From assembly GCF_000499845.2 (NCBI RefSeq), contig NC_023758.2:27873520-27937519 (forward strand): 64,000 nucleotides of DNA, given 5' to 3'. The stretch's first letter is position 1, and each line of letters begins with the position of its first letter. This DNA comes from Phaseolus vulgaris (lineage: Eukaryota > Streptophyta > Magnoliopsida > Fabales > Fabaceae). This document shows, piece after piece, positions 47,001-57,798 of the stretch. Made by a program: the position numbers and the translations under genes. The notes below the pieces were generated by a model. That model had not been told where the DNA came from. It saw only the letters and a program-made list of their open reading frames with translations, and made no database searches.

Positions 47001-47479
47001 CTTGATGAACGAAGTGCATTTAAAGAAGTACCACCACAATAACAACTACCCAACCAACAACAAAATGAATATGGACAATAAAATTATGATTATGCAGACT
47101 ACTAAGAGCTTTATGTTCCAAGTTTGTTTAAATTGCAGTTTACATTTCATTTTTACTTGACTTTTGAATTATGATATCTTCAACTATGTTTCAAGTTTGT
47201 TTGAATTTTGAATTATGTTATATTTGAATTACTTTATATGATGAGACTCAATTATATATGTTATGTGGGTTTTATTTTATGTTAGGGGCATTGGATGAGA
47301 CTTGATTGTTGTTGAATTTATAGGTTCAATGCACATTGATAATAGATTGTTCAATTTGGATATTTTAGATTACTTCATGTGTTGAAATGTTGATTATATC
47401 GGTGTAAAACATCTAAAAATGATTCATTTAAATGTTGAATGAACATTTAATGCATGCAAGATTCTTTATGGATTTACTT
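47001..47479. other. Intergenic DNA
   Basis: 3' flank of the lipase pseudogene; nothing recognisable. Confidence 0.55.
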
Positions 47480-47741
47480 ACGAAAAATAGTTGGTGGGTA
47501 ATGTGTGCATATATATTACTTACGGACGGTTGTTGGTGAGTACTATCTACGGACTGATGTTAGTGGTATTACCTACAGACTGTCCACAAACTCATCATTC
47601 GTCGGTAAATTACCTACGAATTTTTTTGTGTGAATAATTTGTGGGTAACACTGATTTACCTACAAATTTTTTTGTTACCTACGAATTTTTTTGTTACTTA
47701 CAAATTTCTTTTGTACGTAAATTCATTTTTTTTTTGTAGTG
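47480..47741. mobile_element. CACTA-type right terminus with subterminal repeats
   Basis: TTACCTACGAATTTTTTTG-like units and their complements recur 6-8 times. The region ends in a long T run and GTAGTG at 47736-47741. The other terminus was not found, so its extent is unknown. Same repeat family as 27.5-28.35 kb. Confidence 0.65.
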
Positions 47742-47841
47742 AAATCTTACCTATTACTACACAACCTCTAAAGACTTGAGATATAAATCTTGTTTAAGGT
47801 ACGTAAAAATTCTACCTATCCCTACATACCCTCTCAAGTAT

Positions 47842-49214
47842 CTCTTTTTTTGTTCAGTAATGAATAAATTAAATAATTTGGAACACTTCAGAGGTGTTCC
47901 AACCTTTATACAAAATGCTTAAATTTGGATTAACTAAGTTTGGATGGACAGTTCTAGCTTTCTGATCTCTCTTCGGAGATCTACATTCAAATCTCCTATG
48001 ACCTTGTTTGTTACAATAATAGCATATTGTTCTTGTGCAAGTTTGAGAACGACCTTGGACTTTGCTTTTGTTTCTTCCACGGGATTCATTTTTCCCATGG
48101 GTTTCACCTCTTCCTCGCTTCTCAATAACATTTGCTTTATATTGAAAATTTATACCTCTTTCTTCCCTTATGGATTTTTCATTCAACAAACTGTCTAACA
48201 TTATATGATCATGATCTGCTTGTTCATCAGTCTGGTCAGAAACTGGGTGAGTAGGATCTGTCTGTTGGTCTATTTGATCAGGATCTATCTGTTGAGGTCC
48301 CCCTGAATCAATGCGATCTCTAGACTTGCACTGATTTTTCTCTTGAATATCTTTGATCGTTTGATCCTCAAAAAATACAACATCTTTGCTTCTAACAATT
48401 TTCTTCTTTATAGGATCCCACAAACTGTACTCAAATTCATCCTTTGGGGACCCAATGTATATGCACTCCTTGGCCTTAACATCTAGCTTTTTCTTTCATC
48501 CTTTGGAATATGAACAAAGGCTCTGCATCCAAATACTCTCAGATGGTTAAAGGATGTCTTCTTCTTGTACTACACTTCCTCTAGAATCTCCCCATCTAGA
48601 AGTCTTGAAGGTGTAAGGTTTATGAGATCAACTGCAGTCTTTATTACTTCACCCCAGAAAGACTTGGGGAGGTTAACACCTTGTGACACGCATCTGACTT
48701 TCTCTTCAATAGTATGATTCATCCTTTTGACTACTCCATTCAGTTGAGGAGTCTTTGGTGGTTTCTTTATCATTCTAATGTCATACATCTTGCAATAGGC
48801 TTCAAAAGGACCACGATACTCTCCACCATTGTCGACTTTCAGACACTTAAGCTTTTTCCCAGTTTTCCGCTACACTAGAGCATGAAATTCTTTAAATGCT
48901 GATAGTAATTGATCTTTGATTTTCAGCAAGTACACCCATACTCTTCTTGAGTGATCATCAATAAATGTGACAAAGTAGTAGGCTCCACCAAGAGATTTTT
49001 CAGACGGTGCACAAACATTTGTATGTACAAGTTCAAGTACCTTTTGTCTCCTTGAGAGATCGCCTAATCTCTGAAAAATGACTCTGCATTGTTTACCATA
49101 AATGCAATCAGTACAGGATTCCAAGATTTGACCCTTTATATTTGGCAAGTGGTTTTTTGACAAGCATCTAGAGTGCTTTCTCACAGGATATAATATCAAG
49201 TAGTGGACGTTCAT
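47842..49214 (-). pseudogene. Chimeric retro-sequence: Copia integrase - Copia gag zinc knuckle - LINE 3' end
   Basis: On the minus strand, 49214-48570 is Copia integrase: SCTDCIYGKQ, VTFIDDHSRRVWVYLLK, then after a gap PKTPQLNGVVKRMN and LPKSFWGEVI. The first catalytic Asp is Asn (HTNVCAP) and the Glu of the NG-x-x-E motif is Lys. The frame then shows WDPIKKKIVRSKDVVFF, which normally leads to RT. Instead at about 48200 it enters a gag-like linker (RGRGETHGKNESRGRNKSK) and a zinc knuckle CYYCNKQGH...C. Gag normally precedes integrase, so the order is rearranged, in frame. The last ~60 bp (47842-47905) is the LINE 3' end with its stem-loop and A tail (T run on plus strand). Confidence 0.75.
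47880..47900 (-). other. LINE 3' stem-loop in the chimera
   Basis: On the minus strand GGAACAC - CTCTGAA - GTGTTCC: a 7-bp perfect stem with the same loop type, joined to Copia sequence upstream. Confidence 0.85.
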
Positions 49215-49954
49215 ATTAGGAGGTTTTATGATTGATCCTCATCCCGAGTCTCAACCTAAGGTTTGATTGAAATGATGATTTTTGTTTTAAATTAGACATG
49301 ATGGTATATTTATTTTTTAATAATTTTATATATTAAAGTGTATTTGTATTTGATTTGATATACAGGTGTTTAGGCATAATTGCAGGTCAAAGTGTTTGGG
49401 TGTTGTGAACAAGCACTTAAGAAAGCAACAAAGGATGAAGTTCGTACAATGACGGTGAAAGTTGTTCAACATATGCGCAAATGTGAGGAGCATGAGATAT
49501 TAATCACGAGTATTGAAAAAGAGGTTAAAAGCATACTTGAGTTAATTGCAAGCAAAAAATTTGTTCCTGATGATACTCGTACGAAAGTAGTTGAAGTTGA
49601 ACCTCTTTCAGTGAATTGCACATACTTCAAAAAGCCAGAAAGTAGTCATGAAGATGTAGATGAAGAGAAAGACTTACATGGAGATGAAGATCGACCAAAT
49701 GAAGAAGTCAACATGTTTTCTAAAGTGAACCGTGAACCCAGGAAACGTTTCAAAACTGTTGTTTTGAAAACACCTTGGACAACATATTCAAGGAGAAAAA
49801 ACCCAAAATCTGATGCTTAAGTAGTTGGTTAATTGATATGTTTTTAGGTTTTTATGTGCTATTGTACAATTTATGTGCTTGTAACAAATATTTTTGTTGA
49901 GGATTTATTTATTCAAAAAACTCTGAATGTGTGACTGGATTTATTTAGCATTAT
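49215..49954. other. Unassigned region with an orphan open frame
   Basis: Unassigned DNA between the Copia/LINE chimera and the older LINE; the open frame at 49380-49820 is listed separately. Confidence 0.45.
49380..49820 (+). CDS. Unknown protein fragment (possible last exon)
   Basis: I do not recognise this product. The frame (about 146 aa) is charged and has a coiled-coil-like start (MRKCEEHEILITSIEKEVKSI), an acidic middle (SSHEDVDEEKDLHGDEDRP) and a basic end (TPWTTYSRRKNPKSDA). It follows a stretch with plausible acceptors (TTGATATACAG at 49366, AATTGCAG at 49385), so it may be the last exon of a gene or of a gene fragment carried by a transposon. Codon content is more gene-like than the neighbourhood. 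No upstream exon was found; the left neighbour is the Copia/LINE chimera and the right neighbour a LINE tail. Confidence 0.4.
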   Translation: MQVKVFGCCEQALKKATKDEVRTMTVKVVQHMRKCEEHEILITSIEKEVKSILELIASKKFVPDDTRTKVVEVEPLSVNCTYFKKPESSHEDVDEEKDLHGDEDRPNEEVNMFSKVNREPRKRFKTVVLKTPWTTYSRRKNPKSDA

Positions 49955-49990
49955 TTTTTTTTATCGGCAACGAATTAATTGAATTAAATG

Positions 49991-50011
49991 GGGCCACTTC
50001 AGGGGTGGCCC
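49991..50011 (-). other. LINE 3' stem-loop (older LINE)
   Basis: On the minus strand GGGCCAC... - CCCTGAA - GTGGCCC: a 7-bp stem, GC-rich, with loop identical to the 26.6-kb copy. Confidence 0.88.
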
Positions 50012-53000
50012 AACCCGTATACAGAACGAACACAAAAATAACAGCAGATTGCTACCAAAGCATACCTACTATAGTTGTAACCCACAAACTCCCCTGCCCA
50101 CAAGTAGTCCACACCACACCCATACAAAATATCAAAAAGAGAACCCACAACTCCATGTTCGAGGTCCACACCACCCCAACAGTGCATAAAAAACTTGTTG
50201 CACTTGAATGCCTCATTCTGGACGCACCTACCAACAATCCTTTCCACCCTAGCTTTGGCATCACCACAGGTGCACCATTCGGGGTTCCATGCGTATGCCA
50301 ACATCCACTACAGTTGATTTAGATCTGCCCTGCATCTAGCACACCTATTGGACCAAAACCCTTGAATAATGCAATGCAGGCCAAGCTACACTTCAGGAGC
50401 ATGGCCGTATCCTGCTACATTTGATGGCCCCTTACTGTAAACCAGTGATATGCACTTGCACCCAGCCAGCAGCTCTAACAAAACCAACAAACCAGTACAG
50501 GCAACACATCAGAAGTGTGGAGTGAGGCTCCATACCAGTTAAACCAAACCAGCCAACAACTCCGACAAAAACCAGCACATCAGTTATGAGAAGTGAGGCT
50601 CCAAAAATGTTAACCAGCCACTTCATATATACAGACCATCTGATTTTAAGCCATCACTATATACATCCACTCCAGACATCATTTTAACGTGAGTTTTACT
50701 TCTATAACCCATGTGATTTGATTCTACCTTGCCCCTTCATGCCAAAACCAGAAAGAACCTCTCCTGACAGCAACATCCTTTTCCTCAGTTCCTTTGACAA
50801 CTCAACTCACCTGTCAGACCTACAATAGTAGAGACAACACCCATTATCTAGTTTTGCTACATAGAAGTTTTTACATTCTTCTAGAAATGTTTAGGCATAA
50901 CTAGTAGACCAAGGTTATTAATCTTGAATTACAAAAACCTACGACCCACCCATCAGTAACTGAGACCACGCCACCACATAAGCTATGCATATTCGATAAG
51001 TCTTTTACCTCAAAAGTTTATGGACTGCTACATCTAATACAACTTTGTGAGTCCAGAAACCTGCATCAAGTGAACCGCCCTTTCTTACAGATTCTTCAAC
51101 AGATCTGCTACTCCACCCACCTCCTTCCAGCCAGATCACTTCTTGCTTCCTACCTCCACCAAGGCATAGCAACACTGTCTTCCCTCCTCTTTCAAGACAT
51201 CTTGGCTCCACCTAGTGCAACTTACTTATAGCTACGCAGGACAATGGATTCAACACCCAATCTGCCAAAGAGTAGTTAAAATTTTGTGCCTTATGCTTCA
51301 TCCATAACCACGATTTAAGTTGGACCTTTTGGAACACTTTTTATGCATTTGTATTTCCTTGGTTGAACACAACTGAGTTTCTATAATCCCACATACACTG
51401 AACTATAGCTTCCCATACCCCTTTCCAAAACAAGTTTTGTTTATTAGTACACTAGAATAGATGGAAGTTCTCAAAGTGAGTTATAAGATCTTTATGTTGG
51501 ACAAATACAACTCCAATCCATTTAAATCACAAGGACCAAACACACAAGGCATGTTTGCATTACAGGAAGAGGTGTTGACAAGACTCTTCCTTTGTCTGAC
51601 AAAAAGCACAAACAGTAGTGTTCAACACCACCTCTCTCCTACTCAAACACTCTCTTGTTGGCATTCTCCCCAACAGTATCCTCTAGGCTGTGATCGTCAC
51701 TTTTGGGAAAGCCTTAATCTTCCAAAGGTACTTGAACGCTTCAATTTGGGGGCCCCTTTTAGACTTGGCTAGGCATTCACAAGCAGAACTCACCGTAAAG
51801 CAACCAGATTCATCACCTCTCCACACCTGGGCATCCTTCTATTCCTTAATAACATTGGCCCTGGAGATATGCATTACAAGCTCTACTTCCATAAGGGTTT
51901 CCCACTCAAATCTACCACGCCTCCACCTTAAGGTCCACCGCCACACCGATTCTTCCCACACGCCTACCTCTTCCACCTTTTGACCCTAGTTCAACGACAA
52001 CGTGTACAATCTGGGGAACAAAGATTTGAGAGTAGTGTTTCCAACCCACACATTCTCCCAGAATCTTGCTTTGTCTCCACTCCCTAGCTTCCATCCGACT
52101 TCTGCTTGAAACCACCTATCTCTTCCTCTCTCCTTACAAACTTTCAATAAATCTCTCCACCACTAGGATTGGAGTTTCACTAATGTTTGAGAGGTATCGA
52201 GTTCCATGCCATACTTTGAGTCCAAGCACTCATTCCACCTTCCTTTCTCGTTAGAGATACAATGCCATCTCCACTTAGCCAAGAGCGCAATATTAAACTT
52301 TCGAATATCTCTGAGACCCAACCCTCCTTCCTCTCTTAATTTACATAAGATTTTCCAATTAACCCATGAGATCGGTCTCTTCTCCTTTCCCCAACGCCAA
52401 AGAAACCTCCTTTGGATACTGATGATGCTTTTGCATACCGCCTCTGGAGCTCTAAACAAGGACAAGTAGTAAAGCGGTATGGTCGTGATAACAAATTTGG
52501 TTAAACATATTCTTCCTGCCATAGATAAGAATCTCCCTTTCCACACACTCAGCCTGGATTTCGGCTTGCTCAAAACCGGCTCCCAAAAGTTTTTCTTCCT
52601 TGGATTTCCCCCCACTTCTAGACCCAAGTAAGTAAACGGGATACCCATTTGAGCACAGTTCAGAGTCTTTGTATAGCAGTCCATATTGCTTCTGAGGATA
52701 TTTATGCCTGCTAGCTTTGACTTATGGAAGTTGATCTTCAGTCCTAAGGCTAACTCAAAGCCCCTTAGGATAGCTTTCAGTGTCATCACATTGGTAAAGG
52801 CATCCTCACATAAGAACAAGGTATCATCTGCAAACCGAAGGATGCACATTTCAACCTCCTTTCTTCCGAATTTGAGGCCAGATAACAGATTGGTCTTCAC
52901 AACTTTCCTTACTAGCCCGACAAGGCCTTCAACAACCACTATAAAGAGGAAGGGGGCTAATGGATCAACCTGTCTCAACCCTCTTGATGGCTTAAATTCT

Positions 53001-53053
53001 TTCGTAGGGATCCCATTGACTAGCACTGACACAATAGCACTTTCCAGGCATCC

Positions 53054-53065
53054 TTGGATCCACAT
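53054..53065 (+). repeat. 12-bp target-site duplication, left copy
   Basis: TTGGATCCACAT, repeated at 60324-60335, flanking the large LINE. Confidence 0.95.
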
Positions 53066-53099
53066 TTTTTTATCAACAATGAATTAATAGAATAAAAAG

Positions 53100-53118
53100 G
53101 GACACTTAAGGGGTGTCC
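53100..53118 (-). other. LINE 3' stem-loop (nested LINE)
   Basis: On the minus strand GGACAC - CCCTTAA - GTGTCC: a 6-bp stem (7th pair a G-U wobble) and related loop. Confidence 0.85.
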
Positions 53119-54146
53119 TAACCCTTTTACAGAAACCACACCTGACATAAGCAGAGTTAAAAGATAAATCAGTTAATATAATACAACTCATACTATATAT
53201 GATTGCCGCAATGTACTTAAGCTGCATAAACCAGCAAAGGTGCGTTGCTGGAAGCAGCAGACTGCTGGACTACCTCTGGATAGGTGAGAGAGAAGACCTC
53301 CCTTCCTTCCTATTGCGTGAAGCCAATGCCAGCTACTTGAATGCTGGGAGGTGCTCACAGATGAGCCAACATGTTTTGACAGCAACCCAACCTGGACATT
53401 CAGATTGAGCGTATAGCATTTCCATATATTGAAGAGAGGATTAGTGTTGCTCTGCTAACTCTACCCCTACAGGCACCCTGCATAATGGCACACACAAGCC
53501 AGCTTGATCACTTTATCATCTTGTCACCCTTCGCAGCTCCAGGACCAAATACCAGCACAAGGTATCAACTCCAACATTCCTTTGTTCAACTGCTCCCCCC
53601 TTAGGTACCTACAACACAATAAACTCCACCATTCCAGCTCCCAACCCCATTAGAGCATCCAAAATACATCATAACCCAACCAATCCTCACAACAGTAGTT
53701 TAGCTACAATTCAATGTTGGGCCGTACAGTAGCCAGCCCATACCTCAGCCACACCAGCAGTCCCACATCATCCCACTCAGCATCCAAAATGACAGAGCAT
53801 ACCAGGGGTACTGACCATCCGAAACTTCAGCTGTTGGCATGACATCTGTTTATACGACCAGGGAACTAACATAAGAATTTGGCCTAGGGTGCCAATTATA
53901 GAAGACTAGGTGATGTACCATATGCAACCACACCAATCCCAACCCCTGCTACATTTCCGATCGCCAAGCCTCCCTGAACCCCTCACTAGAGCACCAATGT
54001 TACATCCTCAAAGGGAACATGGCTATAATAGAATACAAAATCTTCTTAGATAAAGGGATCACCCAAGGACCCAAAAATTTTCTTGGACCATCTAGTTCTA
54101 AGTATCCATGCTGTCAAAAAACCATTCCTCACCTTCTTGGTCCCCT

Positions 54147-57100
54147 TTACTTATAACTCTTAATACAAGGCATTGGGTTCAAGATCCAGTCCACGAAGGA
54201 GTAATTAAACCTTTGTACCTTATGCTTCATCCATAACCACGATTTAAGTTGGGCTTTTTGGAACACCTCTTCTGCGTCTACTACTCCTTGCTTGAACACC
54301 ACCGAGTTTCTGTGCTCCTAAATACACCTTACAATAGCTGCCCAAATACCTTTCCATACCATGTTTTGTTTGTTGCTGGCCTGGGTAAGCAAGAAGCTCT
54401 CAAAGTGGCTCTTTAGGACATTATGTTGTACAGACAAAATACCAATCCACCTATAACACAGGGCCCACACACGCAAAGCCAAGCCACACTTCATAAACAT
54501 ATGTTGACATGATTCAATCTTGTCTTGGCATAGCGCGCATAAGGTAGATTCCAGCGCCACCCCTCTCCTACTCAAGCACTCTCTAGTTGGTAGTCTATCC
54601 AACAGAGCTCTCCATGTAGTGATCATGACATTGAGGAAGGCCTTTTCCTTCCAGAGGAGCTTAAACGCTTCAATATGAGGCCATCCGCCACTCTTAGCTA
54701 AGCACTCATTTTCTTTATTTCGCCACATCTGTACATCTGGCTCTTCCATGTTAATAATGGCCCTGGAGATGTGTATTGCAAGCTCTGTTTCCAACCCCGA
54801 TTCCCATTCAAATCTGTCACGCCTCCAGCTTAAGGTCCATTGCCATACTGACCCTTCCCACACGCCTACCTCTTCCACCTTTTGTCCCTGATTATACGAT
54901 AAGGAATGGAGTCTGGGAATAAAGTTTTGAGATTAGTGTTCCCAACCCACACATCTTGCCAGAATCTTGCTTTATCACCCCGACCTAGTTTCCATCCGAT
55001 TTCTGCTTGTAACCATCCATCTCCTCCTCCCTCCCTACATGCTTTATCAAGGTCCCTCCACCACCATGATTGCTTTTTCATAGGTGTTTGTACTACCTCA
55101 CTTTCTATTCCATATTTTGACTCCAACAAATCCTTCCATCTCCCTTTCTCGTCCAAGAAGCAACGCCATCTCCATTTGGCCAATAAAGCACAATTAAAGT
55201 TACGGATATCTGTGAGTTCCAGCCCTCCCTCCTCTTTTGATTTGCACAAGTTTTCCCAGCTTACCCATGAGATCGACTTCTTCTCCTTCCCCCACCCCCA
55301 TAAAAACCTCCTCTGGATACTAGTGATACTCTTACATACTGAGTTTGGTGCTCTGAATAGAGATAAGTAATATATAGGTACTGCAGTGAGAACAAACTTT
55401 ATAACACATATTCTCCCAACCATGGATAAAAACCTCCCTTTCCACACACTGAGCCTAACTTTCAGCTTGTTTAGAACTGGCTCCCAGAACTTCTTCTTCC
55501 TTGGGTTGCCTCCCACCTCAAGGCCCAGATATTTAAATGGTACTTCCATCTGAGTACAGTTCAAGGTCTTCGTGTAACAAATGAGACTATTTCTATGGAC
55601 ATTGATGCTTGCTAACTTTGACTTGTGAAAATTAATCTTCAAACCGGATGCTAGCTCGAAGTCCCTAAGAATAGCCTTTAGGGTTGCCACATTTCTGAAG
55701 GAGTCCTCACATACAAACAAAGTGTCATCAGCGAATTGGAGAATGCAAAGCTCAAGCTCTTTCCTGCCAATCATAAGGCCTGAGAGTAAATTAGCCTTTA
55801 CTGCTTACCTTACTAGCCCAGTACACCCTTCAACTACTACTAGAAAGAGGAACGGAGCAAGCGGGTCTCCATGCCTTAGCCCTCTTTTAGGTTTGAATTC
55901 TTCCGTCAGACTTCCATTGACAAGTACGGAGACAGTGACACTTTCCATACAACCTCGGATCCATCTTATCCACTTATTGTGGAAGCCCAGCTTATGTAGC
56001 ATATCATAGAGGAACTCCCATCGAACCGAATCGTAAGCTTTTTCAAAATCCACCTTCAGACATAACCCGCTTCTCCCGCTCTTTTTAAGATCCTCCACCA
56101 CTTTATTAGCCAAAAGCACGTTGTCTAGAATTCCTCTATCCTTCAAGAAAGCGGATTGACAATCATCAATAACCATAGGGAGAACCTTCTTTATCCTTCC
56201 AGCCAACACCTTGGATATAATTTTGTAAATGGCGCCTACTAAGGATATGAGTCTGTATTGATTAAGGTGAACATGGTTCCTTACTTTAGGTACTAATGCT
56301 ATGAATGACGCATTGCACCCCTTTGGTATACAACCTGTTTCATGAAAGAGGCCCATCACTGCCGTAAACTCCTTCTTTAAGAACTCCCAACTCTTTTTTA
56401 AGAAATTGAAATTGAATCCGTCGGGTTCGAGACTTTTTGAACCATCACATTGCCATACCGCATCCCTTATTTCCTCCTCGGAGAACCTTTCTAACAGACA
56501 CAAGTTATCAGAAATAGATAAAGACTTGAACTCGACCGTGTCAAGTCTTACACCTAAGTCTTTAGTCGCTTCAAATCTGTCGTAAAACAGCTTTTTCGCT
56601 TCAGCACGAACAATGCTAGGCTCCTCACTCCACATGCCCTCGACCTCAACTCCCTTCACTTCATTTCTGATTCTTCTCCATCTCAAGGAAGAGTGGAAGA
56701 ATTTTGTACAAGAGTCCCCATTCTTGAGCCAGCTAACTCTGGCCTTTTGGCAGAGAAGGGATTCAAGCTTTATATTAGTTTCCTTCAGCCGACTGACCAG
56801 TTCAACCCTTCTTAACCTTTCGCTTTCCACTAAGGCACCATTGCAGTCTTGGCTATCTAGGTCCTCAATTTCCTGCAAGATCCTCTTCTTACAAGTCTCG
56901 ATATTGCCAAAGCATCCCTGTTCCATACCTTTAAGTCACCCTTCAAGCGTTTCAATTTTTCTTTGACTTTCATGAACTGACTCCCCTGAACTGAGTATGA
57001 GGACCATCTGCCTTTCACCATTTCCATAAACCCTTTCTCTGACAACCAAGTGTCGATGGTTCTAAAAGGTTTAGGCCCACAGTCCTTTTCCACAGACTTT

Positions 57101-57798
57101 ACAACCAGCGAACAGTGGTTAGAGACTTCCCTACGTTGCACATATTGTTTACACATAGGCCATATTTGCATCCATTCTTCAGAGACAAGCACCCTGTCTA
57201 GTCTGCTCTTGGTCGATCCATTAGAGTTGGACCATGTGAATTTCTTACCAACAAAAGGAAGCTCGATCAGAAGGTTGGCGTCTATGAAGCAATTGAAATC
57301 TATTATTTCGCTTGACTGGTTGTCCCTTGCCCTTACGCCTTTCCTTTCACTTTGGCTTCTTACGGCATTAAAGTCATCGCAGAAGCACCAATTCAGAACT
57401 TGGGATGCCATTTTGATACGAGTCAGCTCTCCCCACAGTGCCTTCTTTTCTCTCAAGGAGCAAGCGGCGTAAACATTGACTACAACACACATGCTATTAG
57501 ATTTAATGTTCTGCCCAAACACAACTATGAACCCTTTACCCATCACATGGCTACCATAAATGAAAGCATTTGTGTGCCACATAGAGAGTAGGCTACCTCC
57601 ACCATTGTCACCTTCATAATGTACTCATCCTGCCTTGTTATCCCCCCACAGTGTGAAACACCTTGCATCCGAAAACTGGGTAGCTTTAGTTTCTTGTAAA
57701 CATACAAATTCCACTCCCTCTCTAGCTATGATCTGATTCAGGTACCTAGATTTGGTACTTCCCCCCAGCCCTTGTATACTTAAATTTAAGATTAGCAT
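54147..57798 (-). pseudogene. LINE ORF2: AP-endonuclease, reverse transcriptase, zf-RVT
   Basis: From ATG 57798 (overlapping the ORF1 stop) to TAA 54147, about 1,217 codons. Endonuclease: LCLQETK-like start, CFCDDFNAVRS (usual G-D-F-N reads D-D-F-N), KFTWSN and SNHCSLV, a divergent form of the SDH box. RT: LKVDFEKAYDSVRW near 56000, RGLRHGDPLAPFLF near 55850 and FADDTLFVCED near 55730, with both catalytic aspartates. The zf-RVT domain is at 54640-54480 and the tail QLKSWLWMKHKVQ near 54220. Lesions: TGA near 57625, a frameshift near 56900, TAA at 55805-55807, a frameshift near 54890 and TAG at 54318-54320. It would nick the target and prime cDNA synthesis; this copy is inactive. Confidence 0.9.

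Larger units (their letters stand above)
49955..53065 (-). mobile_element. Older LINE copy, 3' part (RT second half to poly(A))
   Basis: Minus strand. From 53065 it reads GCLESAIVSVLVNG, the RT catalytic box FADDTLFLCED (about 52835), YLGLEVGGNPRKKNFWEP and KLREEGGLGLRDI, running open to 52163. The zf-RVT part (about 52100-51420) is broken by frameshifts. The C-terminal signature FQKVQLKSWLWMKHK lies near 51320. A 3' UTR of about 1.27 kb leads to the stem-loop and an A tail (T run at 49951-49961). Its 5' continuation is at 60336-60634; the two parts are in frame when the inserted LINE and one TSD copy are set aside. Confidence 0.92.

Noticed and set aside
47820..49260. TSD for the Copia/LINE chimera
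   Set aside because: Only a 7-bp TCAAGTA match was found at imprecise positions; not convincing.
49999..50304. Open frames on both strands in the older LINE 3' region
   Set aside because: They lie in the LINE 3' UTR, show no domain, and no comparable frame is seen in the UTR of the nested LINE.
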